Assembly (NCBI GenBank): GCA_021845835.1
Contig: JAJZVE010000197.1
Span: 1 to 7,851, forward strand
Length of the DNA stretch: 7,851 bases
Source of the DNA: Pseudomonadota bacterium
Lineage (GTDB): Bacteria; Pseudomonadota; Alphaproteobacteria; Acetobacterales; Acetobacteraceae
Direction: 5' to 3'
A program made the position numbers and the translations under genes. How positions within the stretch are numbered: the stretch's first letter is position 1; the number at the start of each line of letters is the position of its first letter. Below are positions 1 through 5,997 of this stretch, in pieces. The notes under the pieces were generated by a model. The model was not told where the DNA came from, made no database searches, and saw nothing but the letters and a program-made list of their open reading frames with translations.

Positions 1-1263
1 GCGCATGCCAAGGACCTGGCCGCCATCATCACCGCCGAGCACGGCAAGGTGCTGTCGGACGCCGGCGGCGAGGTCACGCGCGGCCTGGAGGTGGTGGAGT
101 TCGCGTGCGGCATCCCCGACCTGCTGAAGGGCGACTTCACCGACCAGGTCGGGCGCGGCGTGGACAGCTACTCGCTGCGCCAGCCGCTCGGGGTGGTGGC
201 AGGGATCACGCCGTTCAACTTTCCGGCAATGGTGCCGCTGTGGATGGCGCCGATCGCGCTCGCCTGCGGCAACACCTTCATCCTCAAGCCGAGCGAGCGC
301 GACCCCTCGGCGTCGCTGCTGCTGGCCGAACTGCTGCGCGAGGCCGGGCTGCCGGACGGGGCGTTCAACGTGGTGCACGGCGACAAGGAAGCGGTGGACG
401 CGATCCTGGAGCATCCGGGCATCGCGGCGGTGAGCTTCGTCGGCTCGACACCGATCGCGGAATACATCTACCGCACCGGCACCGCGCACGGGAAGCGGGT
501 GCAGGCGCTGGGCGGGGCGAAGAACCACATGGTCATCATGCCCGACGCCGACCTGGAGCAGGTGACCGACGCGCTGATGGGCGCGGGCTATGGCGCCGCC
601 GGCGAGCGCTGCATGGCGATCTCGGTCGCGGTCGCCGTCGGCGGCGTCGGCGATGCGCTGATCGAGCGGCTGGCGCCGCGGGTGCGCGCGCTGAAAGTGG
701 CGCCGGGCACCGACCCGGACGCCGAGATGGGGCCGCTGGTGACGCGCCAGCACCTCGACAAGGTGCGCGGCTATATCGATGCCGGCATCGCCGAGGGCGC
801 GAAGCTGGTGGTCGATGGCCGGGGTCTGCGCCTGCAGGGCTACGAGGGCGGGTTCTATCTCGGCGGCTGCCTGTTCGACGACGTGAAGCCGCACATGCGC
901 ATCTACAAGGAGGAAATCTTCGGCCCGGTGCTGTCGGTGGTGCGGGTGCCGCAGTTCGACGACGCGCTGAAGCTGGTGAACGACCATGAATACGGCAACG
1001 GCACCGCGGTGTTCACGCGCGACGGCGACACCGCGCGCGCGTTCATGCACGGGGTGCAGGTGGGCATGGTCGGCATCAACGTGCCGATCCCGGTTCCCGT
1101 GGCCTATCACAGCTTCGGCGGCTGGAAGCGCAGCCTGTTCGGCGACCACGGGATCTACGGGCGGGAGGGCGTGCGCTTCTACACCAGGCTGAAGACCATC
1201 ACGTCGCGCTGGCCGACCGGGATCCGCGCCGGCGCCCAGTTCGTCATGCCGACGACGGGCTGA
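1..1263 (+). CDS. mmsA: Methylmalonate-semialdehyde dehydrogenase (CoA-acylating), 5' partial
   Basis: This enzyme converts (methyl)malonate semialdehyde, NAD+ and CoA to propionyl-CoA or acetyl-CoA, CO2 and NADH in valine, thymine or myo-inositol breakdown in the cytoplasm. The frame is open from base 1 and gives 420 residues. The family is about 500 residues long, so roughly 80 N-terminal residues lie outside the window. Numbering from base 1, visible ALDH motifs are ITPFNFP with the oxyanion-hole Asn73, the NAD-site Lys96 in LKPSERD, FVGST at 146-150, catalytic Cys204 in GERCMA, and EEIFGPVL at 304-311. The stretch ALGGAKNH (169-176) is typical of the MmsA/IolA branch: the general-base Glu of ordinary aldehyde dehydrogenases is absent, which fits CoA-dependent chemistry rather than hydrolysis. 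The stop is TGA at 1261. The internal ATG at 49 is not the true start, because homology-like sequence continues upstream of it to the edge. Confidence 0.95.
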   Translation, partial: AHAKDLAAIITAEHGKVLSDAGGEVTRGLEVVEFACGIPDLLKGDFTDQVGRGVDSYSLRQPLGVVAGITPFNFPAMVPLWMAPIALACGNTFILKPSERDPSASLLLAELLREAGLPDGAFNVVHGDKEAVDAILEHPGIAAVSFVGSTPIAEYIYRTGTAHGKRVQALGGAKNHMVIMPDADLEQVTDALMGAGYGAAGERCMAISVAVAVGGVGDALIERLAPRVRALKVAPGTDPDAEMGPLVTRQHLDKVRGYIDAGIAEGAKLVVDGRGLRLQGYEGGFYLGGCLFDDVKPHMRIYKEEIFGPVLSVVRVPQFDDALKLVNDHEYGNGTAVFTRDGDTARAFMHGVQVGMVGINVPIPVPVAYHSFGGWKRSLFGDHGIYGREGVRFYTRLKTITSRWPTGIRAGAQFVMPTTG

Positions 1264-1306
1264 TCGCTGGCGGCACGCGGCGACGCGACGTTCCTGCGCA
1301 GGCTCG

Positions 1307-1337
1307 GGGGAAGTCCGGCGCCGCCGCGCCGGTCCCC
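1307..1337 (+). other. GC-rich intergenic hairpin, possible terminator or leader structure
   Basis: GGGGA (1307-1311) pairs with TCCCC (1333-1337), and CCGGCG (1315-1320) pairs with CGCCGG (1327-1332). This makes an 11-bp, almost entirely G-C stem with a 3-base bulge (1312-1314) and a 6-base loop. It sits 44 bases after the mmsA stop and about 20 bases before the ribosome binding site of the next gene. No T-run follows, so it is not a classic intrinsic terminator. It could be a terminator of the kind seen in GC-rich genomes, an mRNA-stabilising structure or chance, since such stems arise easily at this GC content. The rest of the 108-base gap (1264-1371) shows no convincing -35/-10 promoter. 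Confidence 0.35.
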
Positions 1338-1355
1338 GGGCCGACGACGGCAACC

Positions 1356-1364
1356 GGAGGGAGG
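1356..1364 (+). promoter_or_regulatory. Strong Shine-Dalgarno sequence for the LVIVD gene
   Basis: GGAGGGAGG lies 7 bases before the ATG at 1372, followed by an A-rich spacer (AAAACAC) that stands out in this GC-rich DNA. It fixes the start codon of the LVIVD-repeat gene. No other gene in the window has a comparably strong site, which suggests efficient, independent translation of this gene. Confidence 0.85.
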
Positions 1365-1371
1365 AAAACAC

Positions 1372-2619
1372 ATGGCGGACGACATGACGCCGAGCTATGC
1401 GCGCAACATGCGCATCCTCGGCCATACCGACCAGGGCCAGGGCCGCGCCGACGGCGTGCAGATCATGGTCCACCAGGGCTTCGCCTATATCGGCCACATC
1501 TTCTCGAAGGGCTTTTCCGTCGTCGATGTGCGCGATCCGCGGCAGCCCAGGCCCGCGCACTACGTCGCGGCACCGCCGAACACCTGGATGCTGCACCTGC
1601 AGCAGCACGACGACCTGCTGCTGGTCGTGCATGCGAAGGACATGTTCGCGCAGGCGGAACTGGCCGACGAGAAGAACTACTACAAGGGCAAGGGCTCGTT
1701 TCACGCCGAAGCCCCGAAGGAACGCAACTGGTCGGCGGGACTGGCGGTGTACGACATCAGCACGCCGGGCGCGCCGCGGCAGATCGGCTTCATGCCGGTC
1801 GAAGGCGGCGGGCTGCACCGGCTGTGGTACGTCGGCGGGCGCTGGGCCTATGCGTCGGCGCTGCTCGACGGGTTCTCCGACTACATCCTGGTCACCATCG
1901 ACATGGCGGACCCGACGAAGCCGCGGCTGGCCGGCAGGTTCTGGCTGCCGGGAATGCACCTCGCCGCCGGCGAGGTGCCGCACTGGCCGAGCGAATTCGG
2001 CCGCTACGGCCTCCATCATCCGATCGTCCACGGCGACATCGCCTATTGCAGCTGGCGCGACGCCTGCCTCGCCGTCGTGGACGTGAGCGACCGCGCCGCG
2101 CCGACGCTGATCACGCACCGGATGTGGGCGCCGCCGTTCGGCGGCGGCACGCACAATGCGCTGCCGCTGCCGGGGCGCGACCTGCTGATCGTGGTCGATG
2201 AGGCGGTGCTGGACAACAAGGAGGACGGCGAGAAGCCGATCTGGGTATTCGACAACCGCGTCAAGGCGAACCCGATCAGCATCGCCACCTTCCCCGAACC
2301 GGCCGAGCGCGACTACGTCGCCGTGGGCGGGCATTTCGGGCCGCACAACATCTACGAGAACCGGCCGAACGGGTTCCAGAGCGAGGACCTGATCTTCGCC
2401 ACCTGGCAGAATGCCGGCCTGCGCGCTTTCGACATCAGCGACAAGTTCCGTCCGGTGGAGGTCGCCGCCTGCGTGCCGCCGGCGCCGGCGAAGCTGGTCG
2501 ATCCGCGCCCGAACCGGCCGCTGGTGCTGCACTCGGCGGACGTGTTCGTCGATCGCAACGGCCTCTGCTACTGCACGGATTTCAGCGCCGGACTCTACGT
2601 GATCGAATACCGGGGCTGA
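1372..2619 (+). CDS. LVIVD-repeat beta-propeller protein, function unknown
   Basis: This 415-residue protein has no signal peptide or membrane segment, so it is probably cytoplasmic. Blade-type repeats of the form (L/V)xVxDh(S/R)DPxxP occur at about residues 48-58 (FSVVDVRDP), 124-131 (LAVYDIST), 173-181 (LVTIDMADP), 233-241 (LAVVDVSD), 350-357 (LRAFDISD) and 408-413 (LYVIEY). This matches the LVIVD family, whose repeats form a beta-propeller of about six blades. Histidines recur in turn-like positions: VHQGFAYIGH near the N-terminus, GLHHPIVHG around 216-220, GGTHNAL, GGHFGPHN and LHSAD near the C-terminus. A metal- or substrate-binding site in the propeller is possible but is inference only. 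Relatives are usually annotated as hypothetical or LVIVD proteins, and I recall some carrying an unsupported sigma-70 label. The ATG is set by the strong ribosome binding site at 1356-1364. The neighbouring mmsA and Pat-like genes do not reveal its role. Confidence 0.9.
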   Translation: MADDMTPSYARNMRILGHTDQGQGRADGVQIMVHQGFAYIGHIFSKGFSVVDVRDPRQPRPAHYVAAPPNTWMLHLQQHDDLLLVVHAKDMFAQAELADEKNYYKGKGSFHAEAPKERNWSAGLAVYDISTPGAPRQIGFMPVEGGGLHRLWYVGGRWAYASALLDGFSDYILVTIDMADPTKPRLAGRFWLPGMHLAAGEVPHWPSEFGRYGLHHPIVHGDIAYCSWRDACLAVVDVSDRAAPTLITHRMWAPPFGGGTHNALPLPGRDLLIVVDEAVLDNKEDGEKPIWVFDNRVKANPISIATFPEPAERDYVAVGGHFGPHNIYENRPNGFQSEDLIFATWQNAGLRAFDISDKFRPVEVAACVPPAPAKLVDPRPNRPLVLHSADVFVDRNGLCYCTDFSAGLYVIEYRG

Positions 2620-2621
2620 CC

Positions 2622-2639
2622 GGCCGCCACGGGGCGGCC
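2622..2639 (+). terminator. Perfect inverted repeat after the LVIVD gene, possible terminator
   Basis: GGCCGCC (2622-2628) and GGCGGCC (2633-2639) are perfect reverse complements separated by ACGG, starting 2 bases after the TGA stop at 2617-2619. Position and shape suit a Rho-independent terminator stem, but no T-run follows. Either it works without one, as proposed for some high-GC bacteria, or it protects the mRNA 3' end. The rest of the 53-base gap has no clear promoter. Confidence 0.45.
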
Positions 2640-2672
2640 ACGGCGCCATGGCACGACGCCGCGGCGCAGTGT

Positions 2673-5027
2673 ATGTTGCGCTGCACCATGCCAGAACGTC
2701 GCGGGTCCGTGCCCAGCCGTTTCCGGGCGGAGCGCCTGTTCCGCCCCGCCTCCGTTGCCGTGCTCGGCCCGGCAACGGCGGCGGGGCGGCATATCCTGGG
2801 CAATCTGCACGCGGGCGGCTTCCACGGGCCGATCCTGACCGCTGCCGATGCCGCTGCGGTCGCGGCGCTGCCGGCCGCACCGGACCTCGCGGTGGTGTGC
2901 CTGGAGGGCGAAGCGGTCGCCCCGGCCTTCGCGGCGCTGGGGCGGCTCGGCACGCGGGCGGCGGTGGTGCCGGGGATGGTGGAGGGGCTGCAGGCGCTGG
3001 CGCAGCACACCGGCGTGCGCGTGCTCGGCCCCGGATCCTTCGGTCTGGTGGTACCGGGGATCGGGCTCAATGCCAGCCTCGGGCACCTGCCGCCGCGGCC
3101 GGGACGGCTCGCGCTGGTGTCGCAGTCCGCCTCCTTGTGCCGGACGGTGCTGGACTGGGCGGCGCCGAACGGCGTCGGCTTCAGCCACATCGTCGGCATC
3201 GGCGGCAACGAGGATCTCGGCTTCGCCGCGACGCTGGACTGGCTGAGCCGCGATCCCGGCACCGGCGCCATCCTGCTCGACCTGCGCCGGATCAAGGATG
3301 CGCGCCGCTTCCTCTCCGCGGCGCGGGCGGCGGCGCGGCTGCGGCCGGTGGTGGCGATCCGCGCCGGCGGGCGGCTGCTGGACCCGACCGGCACGGCGGA
3401 TGCGGTTCTGGAGGCGGCGCTGCACCGCAGCGGCGTGCTGACCGTCACCCGTATGGCCGAGCTGCTCGCCGCGGCCGAAACCCTGACGCGCGCCCGGCCG
3501 CTGCGCGGCGAGGGGCTGGCGATCGCCACCAACGCCATCGGCCCGGCCTGGCTCGCCGCCGACGCGGTGCTGCGCGAGCGGCTGACGCTCGCCACCCTGG
3601 CGCCGGAAACCCGCGAGGTGCTGCGGCTGGCGCTGCCGGCACCATTGCGTTCGCGCTTGTACCGGCCGGATGCGCGCGCCAGCGTGGATCTCGTCTATGC
3701 TGGCACCGAGACGCCGATCCGGCTGGCCGAGGCGGCATCGCTGCTCAGCGGAGCGGCGGAGGTGGGCTGCGTGCTGCTGGTGCATGCCCCGACCGGGCCG
3801 GCCGACGATGCCGGCATGGCGGCGATCGCGGCGGCGGCCAAGGCGATGCGCGTGCCGCTGCTGGTGGCCGCGCTGGGCGAGACCACCGGGGCGCCGCATC
3901 GCGCCATTCTCGCCGCCGCCGGCGTGCCGGTGTTCGCCAGTCCGGAGCAGGCGGTGCGCGGCTTCCTGCATCTGGTGCAGGACCGGCGCGGCCGCGCCGC
4001 CGCCCGCGAACTGCCGCCCTCGGCGGTGCTGGAAATCGCGCCCGATCGCAGCGCCGTTGCCGCCCGCTTCGCCGCCGCGCGGGCGGCCGGACGGCGCGAC
4101 CTGACCGCGGAGGAGACGCGCGCGGTGCTCGGCCGGTACGGCATCGCGACCGCTGGCACGCACGATGCGCAGGCGAGCGCGCTGCGCCTGCTGGTGGACG
4201 AGGATGCGCTGTTCGGGCCGACCATCGCGCTCGGTCAGGGCAACGACCTCGCGCTGGAGCTGCCGCCGCTCAACCGGACACTGGCGCTCGCCTTCATCGC
4301 GCGCGCGCCGGGCCACCCGGCCGAGGGGCAGGCGGCGCTGGCCGACGTGCTGGTGCGGGTGAGCCAGATGATCGTCGATTTCCCGGAAATCGCCGCGCTG
4401 GCGCTCGACCCGCTGCATGCCGGCGCCGGCGGGGCGATGGCGGGGCGGGCGGTGCTGCGGCTGCGTCCGGCCGGGGCGGTGCCGGCGCCGCTCGCCATCG
4501 CGCCCTATCCGGCGGAACTCGCCGGGCGCGTCGCCGGCCGGCGCGAGACGTTCCTGATCCGGCCGATCCGGCCGGAGGACGCGGAGGCGCATGCCGCGAT
4601 GTTCGAGCGCCTGCCGCCGCAGGACGTGCGGTTCCGCTTCTTCTCCGCGGTGCGCGAGCTGTCGGCGGAGCAGATCGTCCGGCTGACGCAGGTGGACTAC
4701 GACCGCGAGATCGCCTTCATCGCGGTGCGCGAGGCCACCGGCGAGACCGTGGGGGTGGCGCGGCTGGTGCAGGAGTCGGCGGACGGCACGGCGGAGTTCG
4801 CCATCGTGGTGCAGCCGGATGCGAAAGGCCAGGGCCTGGCGGAGCAACTGATGCAGCGCCTGATCGCCTGGGCACGCCGGCGCAGCGTGGCGGAAATCGT
4901 CGGCCTGGTGCTGGCCGACAACGCCGCGATGCTGGGCTTCGTGCGGCATCTCGGCTTCACGCTGCGCCGCGCGGCGGATGACGAGACGATCGTGGAGGCG
5001 CGGCTGACGCTCGCCGCCGACGGCTGA
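2673..5027 (+). CDS. Pat-like fusion: acyl-CoA synthetase-like domain plus GNAT acetyltransferase
   Basis: This 784-residue protein has the layout of Pat-type protein lysine acetyltransferases, which acylate enzymes such as acetyl-CoA synthetase. A CoA-binding Rossmann domain starts near residue 22 (RPASVAVLGPA). A succinyl-CoA synthetase-like ligase part follows, with LVSQSAS at 148-154 and IKDARRFLSAARAAARLRP after it. An ATP-grasp remnant starts at LTAEETRAVLGRYGI (477-491) and ends with LVRVSQMIVDFPEIA. The GNAT domain spans about 624-784, with Glu708 in AEFAIVV and the acetyl-CoA loop KGQGLA at 718-723. Oddities: family members are usually near 890-900 residues. Only about 25 residues separate YGI from FGP (514-516), where roughly 110 are expected, so the nucleotide-binding core is missing. 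The HTGAL phospho-His motif is replaced by LLDPTGTAD (235-243). Ligase activity is therefore unlikely, while GNAT activity looks intact. The start is uncertain: ATG 2673 or ATG 2688, neither with a clear Shine-Dalgarno. Confidence 0.88.
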   Translation: MLRCTMPERRGSVPSRFRAERLFRPASVAVLGPATAAGRHILGNLHAGGFHGPILTAADAAAVAALPAAPDLAVVCLEGEAVAPAFAALGRLGTRAAVVPGMVEGLQALAQHTGVRVLGPGSFGLVVPGIGLNASLGHLPPRPGRLALVSQSASLCRTVLDWAAPNGVGFSHIVGIGGNEDLGFAATLDWLSRDPGTGAILLDLRRIKDARRFLSAARAAARLRPVVAIRAGGRLLDPTGTADAVLEAALHRSGVLTVTRMAELLAAAETLTRARPLRGEGLAIATNAIGPAWLAADAVLRERLTLATLAPETREVLRLALPAPLRSRLYRPDARASVDLVYAGTETPIRLAEAASLLSGAAEVGCVLLVHAPTGPADDAGMAAIAAAAKAMRVPLLVAALGETTGAPHRAILAAAGVPVFASPEQAVRGFLHLVQDRRGRAAARELPPSAVLEIAPDRSAVAARFAAARAAGRRDLTAEETRAVLGRYGIATAGTHDAQASALRLLVDEDALFGPTIALGQGNDLALELPPLNRTLALAFIARAPGHPAEGQAALADVLVRVSQMIVDFPEIAALALDPLHAGAGGAMAGRAVLRLRPAGAVPAPLAIAPYPAELAGRVAGRRETFLIRPIRPEDAEAHAAMFERLPPQDVRFRFFSAVRELSAEQIVRLTQVDYDREIAFIAVREATGETVGVARLVQESADGTAEFAIVVQPDAKGQGLAEQLMQRLIAWARRRSVAEIVGLVLADNAAMLGFVRHLGFTLRRAADDETIVEARLTLAADG

Positions 5028-5068
5028 GTCTCTCGACCCGCGCCGCCCTGCAGGCCTACGTTTCGCGC

Positions 5069-5995
5069 ATGGAGACGTCCCTTGCGGCCCTGCCCGCGCT
5101 CCCTCCGGCGTCCGCCGCGCGCCGCCGCGCCATCCTGTGCGTGCTGGGCGAGGGGTTCTGCTTCGCGGTCGCCGCGGCGCTGATCAAGGCGACCCGGGCA
5201 TCGGGCATTCCGGTGACGGAAATGGTGGTGTTCCGCAGCCTCGTGATCGTGCTGGCGATGGCCGCGCTGCTGCTCCGCAGCGGCACCGGCCTGCTCGCGC
5301 TGCTGCGCACGCGCCATCCGCTCGGCCATGTTGTGCGCACGCTGCTCGGCTTCTTCGGCATGATGACGTCCTATCTCGGCTATCTGCACCTGCCGCTGGC
5401 GACCGTCACCTCGCTCAATTTCGCCATGCCGCTGTTCCTTACCGTGCTGTCGGTGCCGCTGCTGGGCGAGCGCGTCGGCTGGCGGCGCGCGTCCGCGGTG
5501 CTGCTGGGTTTCCTCGGCGTATTGCTGATCGTGCGCCCGTGGCGCGACGCCTCCGCCGCCATGCCGCTCGGCGTGGTCGGCCTCGTGCTGGCCGGCGTGT
5601 TCACCTGGGCGCTGAGCACCATCACCATCCGCAGGCTCGGCGCCGCCGGCGAGCGCGCCGCCACCATTGTGCTGTGGTACAGCCTCGGCAGCCTTGCGAT
5701 CGCGCTGGTGCTGGCGCTGCCGGTCTGGGTCCGCCCGTCGCCGCGCGACGCGGGGCTGCTGGTCGCCGCCGGCCTGGTCACCGCGGCGGCGCAATGGCTG
5801 ATGACCGAAGGCTATCGCGGCGGCGAGGCAACCGCGGTGGCGCCGTTCGAGTATGGCGCCATCGTGCATGCCACGATCCTCGGCGCGCTGCTGTGGGGCG
5901 AGCTGCCGGACCGGTGGAGCTTCGCCGGCATCGCCGTGCTGGTAGCCGCGGGACTGTATATCTGGCGACGGGAAACCAGAATGAGTGGCGCGTGA
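5069..5995 (+). CDS. EamA/DMT-family transporter
   Basis: This is a 308-residue inner-membrane protein with about ten hydrophobic helices, roughly at 21-41, 50-69, 87-107, 110-131, 139-155, 166-184, 197-219, 227-245, 256-276 and 284-299. It is made of two EamA repeats. The conserved Gly-Glu after helix 4 (LLGERVGW, 131-138) recurs in the second repeat (LLWGELPDRW, 274-283), a hallmark of the drug/metabolite transporter superfamily. The Arg-rich segment at 18-20 just before helix 1 fits a cytoplasmic N-terminus. Substrate cannot be read from sequence; members move amino acids, metabolites, S-adenosylmethionine or drugs. The ATG at 5069 follows the preceding stop by 41 bases and lacks an obvious Shine-Dalgarno. 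The stop codon overlaps the start of the glycosyltransferase gene (TGATG), implying co-translation with it. Confidence 0.92.
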   Translation: METSLAALPALPPASAARRRAILCVLGEGFCFAVAAALIKATRASGIPVTEMVVFRSLVIVLAMAALLLRSGTGLLALLRTRHPLGHVVRTLLGFFGMMTSYLGYLHLPLATVTSLNFAMPLFLTVLSVPLLGERVGWRRASAVLLGFLGVLLIVRPWRDASAAMPLGVVGLVLAGVFTWALSTITIRRLGAAGERAATIVLWYSLGSLAIALVLALPVWVRPSPRDAGLLVAAGLVTAAAQWLMTEGYRGGEATAVAPFEYGAIVHATILGALLWGELPDRWSFAGIAVLVAAGLYIWRRETRMSGA

Positions 5996-5997
5996 TG
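5993..5997 (+). promoter_or_regulatory. TGATG stop/start overlap, likely translational coupling
   Basis: The transporter stop TGA (5993-5995) shares its last A with the ATG (5995-5997) of the GT61 gene. No strong ribosome binding site lies just upstream; the best candidate is a weak GAGTGG at 5983-5988. Reinitiation by ribosomes finishing the transporter is the likely mode of translation, so the two genes should be on one transcript. Confidence 0.7.

Noticed and set aside
568..612. Missing general-base Glu in the aldehyde dehydrogenase
   Set aside because: Absence of the Glu before LGG is normal for the CoA-acylating MmsA/IolA branch, so it is not damage. The catalytic Cys is present.
2595..4949. 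A 784-codon open frame on the minus strand opposite the Pat-like gene
   Set aside because: Its product is a low-complexity mix of R, H, Q, G, A and P with no domain. It mirrors a real GC-rich gene whose wobble positions are nearly all G or C, so stops are rare on the other strand.
2648..4981. A 777-codon + strand frame overlapping the Pat-like gene
   Set aside because: The product is Arg/Gly/Ala-rich without motifs, while the frame starting at 2673 shows clear CoA-binding and GNAT motifs over the same DNA.
5047..5054. CCTGCAGG palindrome between the Pat-like gene and the transporter
   Set aside because: It is a single 8-base palindrome with no second copy or nearby promoter elements, as expected by chance.
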